A stretch of DNA of 21,499 nt from Deltaproteobacteria bacterium (GCA_019313025.1 JAFDCA010000540.1:1-21499); one strand, 5' to 3'; shown: positions 1 to 9,338, numbered from the stretch's first letter. A program made the numbers and translations. The notes: generated by a model not told the origin, from the sequence alone.

Positions 1-205
1 AAAGACTTCGAATATTTTCTATTTAACGCGCTCTAATTTGCTCAGACAACTTCCCTACCTCAACGAAATCATCCGGCGGCTTACGGCAAATCGTTACCGT
101 TATTCATTCAATCGGAACATATTTTTGACAACTTCTATATTGAGTTTTCTTAATTGTTTTTAATTTTTTGACAAAAAACATAATAATATTCTAATGGACT
201 AAATT

Positions 206-246
206 AAACGGCCTTTGAAAAATCAACCATTTTTCAAAGGCCGTTT
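206..246 (-). terminator. Hairpin terminator at the end of the fdhA operon
   Basis: A perfect 18-bp inverted repeat (206-223 with 229-246) closes on a 5-nt loop, 22 nt past the fdhA stop codon. On the minus strand the stem ends in GTTT followed by AATTT, so the U-tract is weak but the stem is long. No plus-strand gene ends here, so it most likely terminates the fdhA operon. It could also act on both strands. Confidence 0.72.
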
Positions 247-268
247 TAAAAAGAACTGCCCGCTAACA

Positions 269-2305
269 TTAGGCAGCTTTTTCGATTTTTACCGCACAGA
301 CCTTATATTCGGGAATTTTGGCAATCGGGTCAAAGGCGGAATTGGTGAGTATATTGGCTGGATTTTCTGCGAAATGAAACGGCACGAAAAGCAGGCCAGG
401 TACAACTTTTTTGCTGATCCTGGCAGGAATTTCCGTTTCACCCCTTCGAGTGGCAAGACGTACCGTCTCACCTTCATTAACACCCAGCGTTTTGGCGTCT
501 TCAGGGTTAATCTCTACATATCCGGTTTTTTGCTCGGTATCCAGATGCGGAGAGACTCGCGTCATCGTGCCGGTATGATAATGGGCAAACATTCTGCCGG
601 TGGTAAGCCAGAAGGGATATTCTTCATCCGGCATCTCAGCCGGATCGAGATACTCAACCGTATGAAAAAGTCCCTTCCCTCGGGTGAACTGATCCTTATG
701 TAAAAACTGCGTTCCTGGATGCTCGGCACTCGGACAAGGCCATTGAAGTCCGTCAAGACCGAGTCTTTCATAGCTCATGCCACCATAACTCGGGGTTAAT
801 TTCTTCATTTCATTGAATATTTCTTCCGGCCCTTCATACTTCATCTCATATCCCATGGCAGTAGAAAATTTAGAGGTAATCTCCCAGTCGTTAAGCGTAT
901 TTTCCATGGGATCAATGGCTTTATTGACCTTCATGCAACGTCTTTCCGTATTGGTAAATGTCCCGTCCTTTTCGGCCACCGAAACCGCGGCAAAAACCAC
1001 ATCTGCCTTCTGTGCGGTTTCAGTGAAAAATATATCCTGACACACCAAAAAGTCAAGATTTGCAAGGGCCTTGTCAAGATGGTTTTGATCGGGATCGCTC
1101 ATTCTCGGATTTTCACCAACGACATAAAGGGCCTTTAATTTACCATCCATCATGGCCTGAACCATGTCTGTAATGGTATAGCCGATTTTATCCGAAAGCG
1201 GTTTTCCCCAAGCATTGGTGAATTTTTCAGTGTTGGCCTCAACCGTCACCGGCTGGTAGGCCGGAAATACATTGGGCAATCCCCCCATGTCACAGGCACC
1301 CTGAACATTGTTCTGACCTCTCAAAGGATTGACTCCACCGCTTTTTACACCCACATTCCCACAAAGCATGGCCAGATTGCAGATGGATTTAACATTATCA
1401 ACGCCGGTGGTGTGCTGGGTAATCCCCATGGCATAAAGAATGGATGCCGGTGAATTTGTGGCATAAAGTTCCGCCATTTTTTCAAGATCTTTTTGTACAA
1501 TACTGGTAATTTTTTCAACCTTATCCGGTGTATATGCTTCAATGACGTTTTTAAATTCTTCAAATGCTTCAGTTCTGTTCTCAATGTAATTTTTATCATG
1601 CCAGCCGTTCTTGAGAATGATATGCATCATTCCGTTGAGCATTGCCACATCACTCCCTAACCTCTGGGTGACGGCAACATCTGCAAAACGGGACAACTGG
1701 ATATATCTGGGATCGGCCACAATGAGTTTAGCGCCTTTTTCCTTGGCCCTGAAGACACGCCGGGCGATTAGCGGATGACACGCAGATGTGTTCGAACCGG
1801 TGATAAAGATACAGGCCGAATCCTCAATTTCGGCGATGGAATTGGTCATGGCTCCACTTCCAAATGCTGCGGCAAGACCTGCCACTGTGGAAGAATGTCA
1901 GAGCCGGGCGCAGTGATCCACATTATTGGTCCCGATCACTGCTCTGGCAAATTTTTGGACCAGGTAATTCTCCTCATTGGTAATTTTTGCTGAAGCCAGT
2001 ACACCGATACTGTCCGGCCCATGGTCCCTTATGATGCTCTTGAATTTGTCGGCCGCTGTTTGTATGGCTTCGTCCCATGTGCATTCCTGTAATTCACCAT
2101 TCTTTCTTATCATCGGAGATTTTAGACGCTTGTCGCTAACCACATGTTCGTGAAGGCTCCACCCTTTAATACACAGTTTACCTTCATTTACCGGATGTGT
2201 TTTCATCGGCAAAGTATCGATTAGCCGGCCGTCCAAAACTTGAAAAAGGACACCGCAACCGCAACCGCAATATGAACATACTGAAGGAATGATATTAAAA
2301 TCCAT
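269..2305 (-). CDS. fdhA: Formate dehydrogenase catalytic subunit, selenocysteine-containing (FdhA/FdhF type)
   Basis: Molybdopterin (Mo or W) oxidoreductase that interconverts formate and CO2 in the cytoplasm; there is no Tat signal. The frame is interrupted only by a TGA at 1898-1900, which lies in CARL-TGA-HSSTV, the selenocysteine site of this family. Read through, the protein has about 678 residues, close to E. coli FdhF (715), with Sec at residue 136 (Sec140 in FdhF). The N-terminus carries the [4Fe-4S] motif C10, C13, C17, C45. GVNPLRGQNNVQGACDMG is a cofactor-binding stretch, and the C-terminal molybdopterin dinucleotide-binding domain is complete. Two ATGs compete: AAGGAG lies 8 nt before the one at 2305 but only 2 nt before the one at 2311, so 2305 is preferred. 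It is the last gene of the operon, followed by a hairpin terminator. Unlike fused FdhA proteins, it has no NuoG-like extension; that module sits in the 3687-6929 protein. Confidence 0.96.
1858..1900 (-). promoter_or_regulatory. Selenocysteine TGA codon and bacterial SECIS hairpin of fdhA
   Basis: The TGA is at 1898-1900. Directly downstream in the mRNA, GGCA (1880-1883) pairs with TGCC (1871-1874) around the apical loop GGTCT (1875-1879). A lower stem pairs TTCCA (1888-1892) with TGGAA (1858-1862). The GGUCU loop is the same as the SelB-binding apical loop known from E. coli fdhF. Confidence 0.88.
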
Positions 2306-2383
2306 ATTCATCGCTCCTTATATAATTGGAAATTTTCCATTTAATATTGAAAAGTGTCATCATCAACTTTTAATCATCTATTA

Positions 2384-3181
2384 TTAGATTGGCTTCGGTT
2401 CCAGTTTGACTTCTTCTCCCAGCATGTTAAACGGTGACTGGTCTGCACTGGTTCCTGTGTTATAATCAAATACATCGGATACGATGTCGTTAACTTTTCG
2501 GTAAAGCAGGCGCAGGGAAATATCCACCGGGCAGGCATCCTCACACAGGCCGCAGTCGATACAACGTCCCCCCATATGAACCGCCCGAACCAGATGGAAA
2601 ATCGGCACCTCGGGCGGAACACTTCCAGTGGCAATCAAGTCCTTATGCTCAAGACTACATTCCTTGCAAAAACAAACCGGACAGATATCACGGCATCCGT
2701 AACATTTGAGGCATTTTTGAAACTCATACATCCACCGTTTATACCGGTCTTCCTGGCTGAATTCCTCAGCTGTTTCAACATCCATGTTATTGTCTATGCC
2801 GATCATCATTTTCAAAGGCGCAGCCTTTTCAGGCTCGAGGTAGGAACAATCTCCATGTTCTTTAAGTTTGGAGGGACAGCAATTGACGCTCATTGTCTCA
2901 ATATTGTCCGGTCTCAACTGGTTCCAAATATAAAGAACATTCAAAGCTCTTTGATTGCAATCTCGTACCAAAAGCCCTATTTTTAGTTCCGGATGTTCGG
3001 CAGCAATTTTTGTGGCCATCTTTTCCAACGAATACCGTGCTTTGCCGACAATCAAATTACCCGTTTCATCCAGATTGTCCTTTGTGTAACAATATGGCAA
3101 GGGATGTCCTTGAATATTCTTATACCCCAAGAATATGTCTACTTTTCCTTGTTCAAGCCATTCTCTCACTTGTTCTTGCAT
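2384..3181 (-). CDS. FdhB/FrhB-like iron-sulfur electron-transfer protein
   Basis: A cysteine-rich protein of 265 residues that probably passes electrons between FdhA and the MvhD/HdrA part of the complex. Visible Cys groups are C101/C102/C112, then C157, C160, C163 and C167 followed by C170, C172 and C175, and a classical ferredoxin motif C207, C210, C213, C217 followed by PVD. This suggests at least two [4Fe-4S] clusters. No signal peptide or membrane segment is seen. The pattern resembles the iron-sulfur subunits related to the F420-reducing hydrogenase/formate dehydrogenase beta family, but I see no clear F420 or flavin site, so the exact subfamily is open. The start codon overlaps the mvhD stop region almost directly (1-nt gap), with a GGAGG inside the end of mvhD. 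This indicates translational coupling. The next gene is fdhA, 72 nt downstream. Confidence 0.85.
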   Translation of the reverse strand: MQEQVREWLEQGKVDIFLGYKNIQGHPLPYCYTKDNLDETGNLIVGKARYSLEKMATKIAAEHPELKIGLLVRDCNQRALNVLYIWNQLRPDNIETMSVNCCPSKLKEHGDCSYLEPEKAAPLKMMIGIDNNMDVETAEEFSQEDRYKRWMYEFQKCLKCYGCRDICPVCFCKECSLEHKDLIATGSVPPEVPIFHLVRAVHMGGRCIDCGLCEDACPVDISLRLLYRKVNDIVSDVFDYNTGTSADQSPFNMLGEEVKLEPKPI

Positions 3182-3182
3182 A

Positions 3183-3665
3183 TCATCCTCCCTCCACCCT
3201 CAGCGTTTCCTGCGTTGCTTCCGATAAACTCACAACTGCGGACAAGTCAAAGTCGCCTGATAAAGGGCTCGGTCCCAGTGATTTGATTTTGTTCGTGAAA
3301 TTGGTGACCACCTGCACAAACTTCTGGGCTTCCGCCGAAGATATCCAATCCAGATGTAAACGGCCTTCCAATCCCGTAAAGCTCAATAGTTCCTGAAGAA
3401 ACGTCATCCGTTTAATGGTCATGTAATTACCATACAGGTAATGGCAGTCGCCGACATGTCACCCCCCAACCAAAACACCGTCGGCTCCGCTTTGAAATGC
3501 ACGCAAAATATGGTGCGGCGATACCGTGGCAGAACACATGACTCGGATGGGACGGATATTGGGCGGGTATGCCAGCCGACTTACACCTGCCAGATCAGCC
3601 GCCCCATACGCGCACCAGTTACACATAAAAGCGATGATTTTAGGCTCATATTTATCCTTGTTCAC
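3183..3665 (-). CDS. mvhD: MvhD-like [2Fe-2S] electron-transfer protein, selenocysteine-containing
   Basis: MvhD is known as the small subunit that connects a hydrogenase or formate dehydrogenase to HdrA. The reading frame has one TGA at 3459-3461, in the context GVLVGG-TGA-HVGDCHY. MvhD homologs usually have Cys there, and Sec is known in the VhuD forms of methanogens. Read through, the product has 160 residues, normal for the family, with C15, C18, C44, Sec69 and C74 as visible candidate ligands. The family sequence continues past the TGA into [15 protein letters not shown] C-terminal sequence. The start is GTG at 3665, with AAGGAG 6 nt upstream. An ATG two bases earlier is followed at once by a stop. 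It lies 21 nt after the NuoG-HdrA fusion and is coupled to the FdhB-like gene. Confidence 0.94.
3420..3461 (-). promoter_or_regulatory. Selenocysteine TGA codon and candidate SECIS hairpin of mvhD
   Basis: Just after the TGA at 3459-3461, CATGT (3454-3458) pairs with ACATG (3420-3424). Within it ATTACC (3437-3442) pairs perfectly with GGTAAT (3426-3431) around a 5-nt loop TGTAT. Position and size fit a bacterial SECIS. The loop differs from the GGUCU of fdhA. Confidence 0.75.
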
Positions 3666-3686
3666 ATTTTTCTCCTTTCCAATGGA

Positions 3687-6600
3687 TTAAGCACTTAATG
3701 CGCTTTTAATCTGAGCGTAAAGTTGGTTGTTATTAAAACCCATCAGTGTTGGTGCTTCTGAAGGGCATACGGCTGCACAGGCGCCACACCCTTTGCACAA
3801 GGCTGCGTTGACCTCGGCCACAAACTTCTCATTGTCAAAATCAATGGCACCATACGGACAAACATTGATACATCCCAGGCACCCCGAACACAACTCTGAA
3901 CAAATATCTGAAACGATGCCGCCGACTTTAATGCTCTCCAAGGCCAGTATGGTTGCAGCCCTTGCCGCAGCAGCTTGTGCCTGGGCAATGCTCTCTTCGA
4001 TGGGTTTCGGGTAATGGGCCATACCGCACAGAAAAATACCGTCATTGGCAAAATCCACCGGCCGTAATTTTTGATGGGCCTCCAAGAGCCATCCGTCAGA
4101 ATCCAAAGGCACCTTAAACAACTGGGCCAACGAATGATCCCAGTGAGAAACAATGGCTGATGCCAAACAAAGAATATCGGCCTTTACGGCCATTTTACGG
4201 TTTAGAATCCGTTCTGTGAACTCAACGATAATCTGATCGCCATCAGGCTTTACGTCAGGCTTTTGATCGAGAGAATAAGAAGAAAAGATCACACCGGCAG
4301 CCCTTGCCTCTCGGTAGATATCCTCTTTTGTTCCATATGTTCGAAGATCTCGGTATAGAATTAAAACATTCACATTGGAATTTTTCTTCTTGAAATCAAG
4401 AGCCTTCTTAACGGAATGGGTACAGCAGACTTTGGAGCAGTAAGGGCGTTCGTCATCCCTGGACCCGACACACTGAATGAAGACCACGTTTTCGGCCTTT
4501 TCTATTCTTGAATGGTTGGTGTTAAAGAGGTCGTCGAGTTCAAGGTGGGTCATCACTGCATTGTGTTCCCCATAAAGGTATTCATTCGGTTTGTACTCTT
4601 TTGCACCCGTGGCGATAACCGTCACCCCATGTTCGACGGTTTGTGTTGAGTCTTCGTTGCGAAGCTCGGTTTTAAAATTACCGACAAAACCATCCACGTT
4701 ACGGATCCTTGTCCCGGTATGAAGGGTAATTCGTTCGTCCGAAGCCACCTCTTTTATGAGCTCTTTAACAAAAGATCCCACATCCTCATTTTTATAGGTT
4801 TTTCCCAGCATCAAAGCATTACCGCCCAAAGTGTCTGACTTTTCAACAAGATGAACAGGATATCCCTGATGTGCCAGTGAAACAGCGGCTGTCATTCCGG
4901 CAATCCCGCCGCCGATCACCATCGCCGAATGGAATACCGGGAGATCTGTCTGCTTCAATGGTGCTAAAAGGTTGGTTTTGGCTACGGCCATTCGAACCAG
5001 ATCTTTGGCTTTTTCGGTAGCCGCGTGCGGGTCATTTGAATGGACCCAGGAGTTATGATTTCTGATATTTGCCATCTCAAAAAGGTACTTGTTTAAACCC
5101 GCATTGATCAGTGTTTCCTGAAACAGCGGCTCATGGGTTTTGGGTGAACAAGCCGCCACGACCACACGGTTGAGACCTTGTTGTTCGATGATATCGGACA
5201 TCTGATCCTGGGTATCCTGACTGCAACTAAATAAATTCTCTTCTACATAGGCCACATTCGGTAAGGTTTTAGCGTAATTCGCAACCTCCGATACGTTCAC
5301 GACACCGCCAATATTAATTCCGCAGTTGCATACAAATACACCAATTTTTGGCGACTCTTCACTGACATCTCTTTCTGGAGGCAGTTCGAGGGTTTTGGTT
5401 CGGGTATTTCGGGCAGATGCCAAATGCTCTGTTGCCGCACAGGCCGATGCGCTGGCTTCCATAACTGACTGGGGAATATCCTTGGGACCGGTGAACGCAC
5501 CGCATGCATAAATTCCATCTACAGAAGTCGCTACGGGATGGAAACTGTCGGTTTTCGTAAAAAAGTATTCATCTAGATCGATGCCGATACGCTTTGAAAG
5601 ATCCGCAACATCCTGATTGATTTCAAGACCCACGGACAGAACAAACATGTCAAATATTTCCTCTTTGATCGTGCCGTCTTCCTCGATATACCGAACCGAT
5701 ACATCATCGGTGCCGGACACCGGATCTATTGAGTGAATCCGGGATCGGACAAATCTGACCCCTTCTTTTTTGGCATTTTCATAATATTTATCAAAGTCTT
5801 TGCCGTGGGTTCGCATATCCATATAAAAAACCGCGCAATCGAGGGGCTCGTTGCTGTGCTCTGTAGCAATCACTGTCTGCTTGATGGCGTACATACAGCA
5901 CACCGAGCTACAGTAAGCATTGTCACAACGGTTGAGATCTCTGGACCCCACACATTGTAACCAGCCGATTTTTTTAGGTTCCTTATGGTCGGACGGTCTG
6001 ACCAAATGCCCTGAAAAAGGGCCTGTTGCGGAAAGAATCCGTTCAAATTCCAAAGAAGTGACAACATTGGGCAATCTGCTGTAGGAATAGGTATCAAAGC
6101 GGCTGGGATCGAATGCCTCAAAACCTGGCGCCAAAACGATGGACCCCACGTCAAACTCGATAATTTCCTCTTTTTGTGAATGATCAATGGCGTCAACAGG
6201 GCAAAAATCAGCGCATATTTTACATCCATCGGTTTTAAAATGGACGCATTTGGTCCGATCAATGGCCGGTGTATTGGGGACCGCCTGGGCATATGGAACA
6301 TAAATCGGTTTTCGGCCTTTAAGACCGGCATCATATTCGGAAGGTATCTTTTTAACCGTATGTGTGGTGATATTTTCTCCAATTTTGTCAATGGTAATAT
6401 GCCCCGTGGGACAGACAAAAGCACACGCACCACAAGCCATACATACATCCGTTTGGATATGAAACGGGGTGTCCACTTTCATCTCCACCCCTCGACCGGT
6501 GAGGCTGATGGCACTGTTGCCCATTTTATCACATATTCGGGTACACAGCCCACAAAGGATACAGGTATCGTCCTTGATCTTAAAGCGCGATTCTTTGAGA

Positions 6601-6929
6601 CCGTATTGGGTAGCAAGTTCCCTTATAGCGGGGATATCCGGACAGCGGGCAAGCAGCAGTTCCACATTCAACTTTCTGCCCTCGTGAACCGTTTCGGTGT
6701 CGGTTTTGATCTCCATGCCTTCCCATATGGGATAGTTACAAGCCGTTACGAAACGCGTGCGGCGTCCGTCAAAAAGCTCCACGGTGCACAGACGACACAT
6801 TCCGGCGGGTTCGAGCGCTTTATGGTGACACAACGTCGGAATTTCAACCCCGTATTTTTCAGCAACGTGAAGAATATACTGCCCTTCTTCTCCCTGAACT
6901 TTTTTACCGTTAAGTTTAAATGTAATCAT
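3687..6929 (-). CDS. hdrA: Fusion of NuoG-type ferredoxin module with a headless HdrA unit and a second HdrA unit
   Basis: 1080 residues, cytoplasmic. Residues 1-180 are a NuoG/HoxU-like module: [2Fe-2S] ligands C34, C45, C48, C64 and two [4Fe-4S] motifs (C123/126/129/133, C163/166/169/173). From about residue 190 the sequence is HdrA, but it starts in the middle of the family: a ferredoxin motif (C228, C236, C239, C243), the Cys-rich QCVGSRD...CCMYAIK block (326-350) and the FAD-binding C-terminal motif near 472-497. The GGGIAG FAD-binding start of this unit is missing. A second HdrA unit follows: an N-terminal domain (CNCGINIGG near 534), GGGIAG at 673-678, and two C-terminal ferredoxin motifs. 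HdrA is the flavin-bifurcating subunit of heterodisulfide reductase-type complexes. The missing first segment is encoded separately at 9463-9846. nuoF lies 38 nt upstream and mvhD 21 nt downstream. Confidence 0.93.
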   Translation of the reverse strand: MITFKLNGKKVQGEEGQYILHVAEKYGVEIPTLCHHKALEPAGMCRLCTVELFDGRRTRFVTACNYPIWEGMEIKTDTETVHEGRKLNVELLLARCPDIPAIRELATQYGLKESRFKIKDDTCILCGLCTRICDKMGNSAISLTGRGVEMKVDTPFHIQTDVCMACGACAFVCPTGHITIDKIGENITTHTVKKIPSEYDAGLKGRKPIYVPYAQAVPNTPAIDRTKCVHFKTDGCKICADFCPVDAIDHSQKEEIIEFDVGSIVLAPGFEAFDPSRFDTYSYSRLPNVVTSLEFERILSATGPFSGHLVRPSDHKEPKKIGWLQCVGSRDLNRCDNAYCSSVCCMYAIKQTVIATEHSNEPLDCAVFYMDMRTHGKDFDKYYENAKKEGVRFVRSRIHSIDPVSGTDDVSVRYIEEDGTIKEEIFDMFVLSVGLEINQDVADLSKRIGIDLDEYFFTKTDSFHPVATSVDGIYACGAFTGPKDIPQSVMEASASACAATEHLASARNTRTKTLELPPERDVSEESPKIGVFVCNCGINIGGVVNVSEVANYAKTLPNVAYVEENLFSCSQDTQDQMSDIIEQQGLNRVVVAACSPKTHEPLFQETLINAGLNKYLFEMANIRNHNSWVHSNDPHAATEKAKDLVRMAVAKTNLLAPLKQTDLPVFHSAMVIGGGIAGMTAAVSLAHQGYPVHLVEKSDTLGGNALMLGKTYKNEDVGSFVKELIKEVASDERITLHTGTRIRNVDGFVGNFKTELRNEDSTQTVEHGVTVIATGAKEYKPNEYLYGEHNAVMTHLELDDLFNTNHSRIEKAENVVFIQCVGSRDDERPYCSKVCCTHSVKKALDFKKKNSNVNVLILYRDLRTYGTKEDIYREARAAGVIFSSYSLDQKPDVKPDGDQIIVEFTERILNRKMAVKADILCLASAIVSHWDHSLAQLFKVPLDSDGWLLEAHQKLRPVDFANDGIFLCGMAHYPKPIEESIAQAQAAAARAATILALESIKVGGIVSDICSELCSGCLGCINVCPYGAIDFDNEKFVAEVNAALCKGCGACAAVCPSEAPTLMGFNNNQLYAQIKSALSA

Positions 6930-6938
6930 GTATCTTAA

Positions 6939-6960
6939 CCTTATTGTATCCTTATTGTAT
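6939..6960 (-). repeat. 11-bp tandem duplication carrying the Shine-Dalgarno of the NuoG-HdrA gene
   Basis: On the minus strand ATACAATAAGG occurs twice in a row, directly upstream of the ATG at 6929. Each copy contains the TAAGG that can serve as ribosome-binding site; the proximal one is 9 nt from the start. The duplication fills most of the 38-nt gap after nuoF. Confidence 0.7.
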
Positions 6961-6967
6961 CGTTGGA

Positions 6968-8821
6968 TTATTGGATGAGTATCGCATCGAACTTACAGGC
7001 ATCATAACAAATGCCGCACTTTATGCACTTTTCCAAGTCTAATTGATGAGGTTTTTTCTTTTCACCGGTGATGGCTTCTTCGGGGCACCGCTTGGCACAA
7101 AGGGTACAGCCGTTGCATGCCTCCTCATCAATTTCATAGTGAAACAAAGGTTTACAGACCCCCGATGGACACTTCTTGTCCTTAATGTGGGCTTCATATT
7201 CATCTCGAAAATAAAGTATGGTCGTCAATACAGGATTCGGAGCCGAGGTCCCCAGTCCACAAAGGGAAAACTTCTGAATCATCATACCCAGTTCTTCCAA
7301 AAGCTCGATGTCGCCTTCTTTACCGTTTCCTTCACAAATATCGGTCAGAATGTCCAGCATCGCCGTAATCCCTTCTCGGCAGGGGTTGCATTGACCGCAT
7401 GATTCCTCTTTTAGAAAGTCCAGAAAATATCGGGCCACGTCCACCATACAGGTGTCCTGGTCCATCACAATCATACCGCCGGAACCCATCATGGAACCCA
7501 CCTTGAGCAATTCGTCAAAATCGACGCCTAAACCCAGAAATTGCTCGGGGATGCACCCGCCGGAAGGACCGCCGGTTTGAACCGCTTTAAATTTCTTCTT
7601 TTTCGGAATGCCGCCGCCGATGTCGTAAATAATGGTACGTAACGTGGTTCCCATCGGTACTTCTACCAAACCCGTATTCGTAACTTTACCAACCAATGAA
7701 AAAATTTTGGTGCCCTTGCTTCTCTCAGTTCCGATGGAAGCATACCAATCCGCCCCCTTATCTATAATCACCGGAACATTGGCCCATGTTTCGACGTTAT
7801 TCAGATTTGACGGGTTGTTGCGAAAACCTTTTTCTACGGTGTGGATGTATTTGGCCCGGGGTCGTCCGGGATTCCCCTCCAGAGAAGCCATTAATGCAGT
7901 AGATTCACCGCATACAAAAGCACCCCCTCCGCGACTGATATGAATGTTTAAATCAAATCCAGAACCTAAGATATCCTTGCCTAAAAACCCGAGTTCTTCA
8001 GCTCGCTGTAATGCAATGGCCAAATTCTTAACCGCCAGAGGATATTCGTGTCGTACATATACGTAGCCTTCATTAGAGCCGATGGCAATGGCACCGATAA
8101 TCATACCTTCCAAAACCAAATGGGGGTTGCCTTCCAAGATGCTGCGATCCATATAGGCACCGGGATCTCCCTCATCGGCATTGCATATAATATATCTGGC
8201 CCCATGATGCCTGCGACAAGTTGCCCACTTGATTCCGGTTGGGAAACCACCCCCACCACGACCTCTTAAGCCCGATTTTTTGACTTGATCGATAATTTCT
8301 TCGGGCGTCATATCGAAAAGTGCTTTTTCAAGTGCTTTATATCCACCCACTGCAATATAATCTTCAATGCTGGTTGGGTCGATGGCGCCATTATTCCCGA
8401 AAATTATTCTCTGCTGGAGTTTATAAAAAGAAACATCCTTTTCATGTGTGATTTTTTCTTTTGTGACAGGATCTTTATAAATGAGGGATTTAACCAGTTC
8501 CCCATTCTTAATGGTTTTCTCAACTATCTCAGGAATATGATCCTCTTTTATCTGTGGATAAAATATGCCTTCAGGATGAATCACCAGAATCGGTCCTTTC
8601 TCACAAAAACCGTGACAGCCAGAAAGCTTTACTTCCACCTCTTTTTGCAAACCATGCTTGGCCAACTCCTGAATTAGCGAATCATGAACTTTTCCGGTTC
8701 CATATGCACCGCATCCCGAACCTGAACAAAGAGAAAGTAATTTCTTTTTTTCGTCTTCCTGTTCGGCCAAAAGAGAGTTCCTATATGATTCCAGTGCTGA
8801 TCTATTTTCTAATTTTGTCAT
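6968..8821 (-). CDS. nuoF: NuoF/HymB-type NADH-binding diaphorase subunit
   Basis: 617 residues with the domain order of bifurcating hydrogenase/formate dehydrogenase beta subunits. A thioredoxin-like [2Fe-2S] domain (C32, C37, C69, C73) comes first, then the FMN/NADH-binding domain with GRGGGGFPTG at about 187-196 and NADEGDPGAY at 214-223. A SLBB-like region and the [4Fe-4S] motif ESCGQCNPCREG follow, and two ferredoxin motifs (CNGCTLCAKRCP and CIKCGICYDAC) close the C-terminus. It should oxidise or reduce NAD(H) via FMN and pass electrons to its neighbours. Both the extra N-terminal and C-terminal domains are typical of HymB/HndC rather than respiratory complex I. ATG at 8821 has GGAGG 12 nt upstream. 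It lies 31 nt after nuoE. Confidence 0.95.
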   Translation of the reverse strand: MTKLENRSALESYRNSLLAEQEDEKKKLLSLCSGSGCGAYGTGKVHDSLIQELAKHGLQKEVEVKLSGCHGFCEKGPILVIHPEGIFYPQIKEDHIPEIVEKTIKNGELVKSLIYKDPVTKEKITHEKDVSFYKLQQRIIFGNNGAIDPTSIEDYIAVGGYKALEKALFDMTPEEIIDQVKKSGLRGRGGGGFPTGIKWATCRRHHGARYIICNADEGDPGAYMDRSILEGNPHLVLEGMIIGAIAIGSNEGYVYVRHEYPLAVKNLAIALQRAEELGFLGKDILGSGFDLNIHISRGGGAFVCGESTALMASLEGNPGRPRAKYIHTVEKGFRNNPSNLNNVETWANVPVIIDKGADWYASIGTERSKGTKIFSLVGKVTNTGLVEVPMGTTLRTIIYDIGGGIPKKKKFKAVQTGGPSGGCIPEQFLGLGVDFDELLKVGSMMGSGGMIVMDQDTCMVDVARYFLDFLKEESCGQCNPCREGITAMLDILTDICEGNGKEGDIELLEELGMMIQKFSLCGLGTSAPNPVLTTILYFRDEYEAHIKDKKCPSGVCKPLFHYEIDEEACNGCTLCAKRCPEEAITGEKKKPHQLDLEKCIKCGICYDACKFDAILIQ

Positions 8822-8852
8822 GGTTTTATATAACCTCCGTTACCCATGCCGC

Positions 8853-9338
8853 TCAAGAAACATGTTGATTTTCATATTCATTAACGATTGTTACGACACT
8901 GGAACGATTTAAGCCTCCGTGGGTATTCTGATTGACGGTTATAACAGGTCCGGATGCACAGCATCCCACACATCGAACGGCCTCCAGGGTAAACAGAAGA
9001 TCATCGGTGGTTTCACTTTCTTTGATATGGAGACGATCTTCTAATGCGTCCATAATTTTTTCAGCACCCCGAACATGGCATGCTGTGCCGGTGCAGACAC
9101 TGACAATGTATTTTCCACGAGGTTCAAGACTAATGGTTTTGTAAAATGTGGCAACACTGTAAACCAGACTCGGCTTTACGCCAAGTTTTTCAACCAGAAT
9201 AGGAATCACTTCCGGAGGAACATAGTTGTATATGTCGCTGATATCTTGCATGATCATCAGCAACGCTTCACGGTCACCTTTATAAGACCCGATGATTTTA
9301 TCTATCTTCTTCCAATCGATGACTATTTTATTTTCCAT
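8853..9338 (-). CDS. nuoE: NuoE/HymA-type [2Fe-2S] subunit
   Basis: 161 residues, the usual length for the 24-kDa NADH dehydrogenase family. An N-terminal helical region is followed by a thioredoxin-like [2Fe-2S] domain. Its ligands are C82 and C87 (CTGTAC) and C123 and C127 (CVGCC), the normal C-x4-C ... C-x3-C pattern. With the NuoF-like protein it forms the NAD(H)-active diaphorase part of the complex. The ATG at 9338 has a purine-rich AGAAGGG about 10 nt upstream. A gap of 124 nt separates it from the upstream hdrA-N gene, the longest gap in the operon. Confidence 0.95.
   Translation of the reverse strand: MENKIVIDWKKIDKIIGSYKGDREALLMIMQDISDIYNYVPPEVIPILVEKLGVKPSLVYSVATFYKTISLEPRGKYIVSVCTGTACHVRGAEKIMDALEDRLHIKESETTDDLLFTLEAVRCVGCCASGPVITVNQNTHGGLNRSSVVTIVNEYENQHVS

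Noticed and set aside
1..205. Minus-strand frame of about 26 codons ending near position 20, and TTGACA-like boxes near 125 and 168
   Set aside because: The frame is too short and has no start codon; the boxes lack good -10 partners and would drive transcription into the fdhA terminator.
215..703. 162-codon plus-strand open frame opposite fdhA
   Set aside because: It lies wholly antisense to the terminator and the conserved C-terminus of FdhA and is composition-driven.
1898..1900. fdhA read as a broken gene with a nonsense mutation
   Set aside because: The stop is TGA at the exact Sec position of the family, with a SECIS-like hairpin right after it; both sides are intact.
3459..3461. mvhD read as two separate small genes
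   Set aside because: Neither half makes sense alone; joined by Sec they give a normal-length MvhD.
6180..6938. 252-codon plus-strand open frame opposite the NuoG-HdrA gene
   Set aside because: It is antisense to conserved ferredoxin motifs, and its protein has no recognisable domain.
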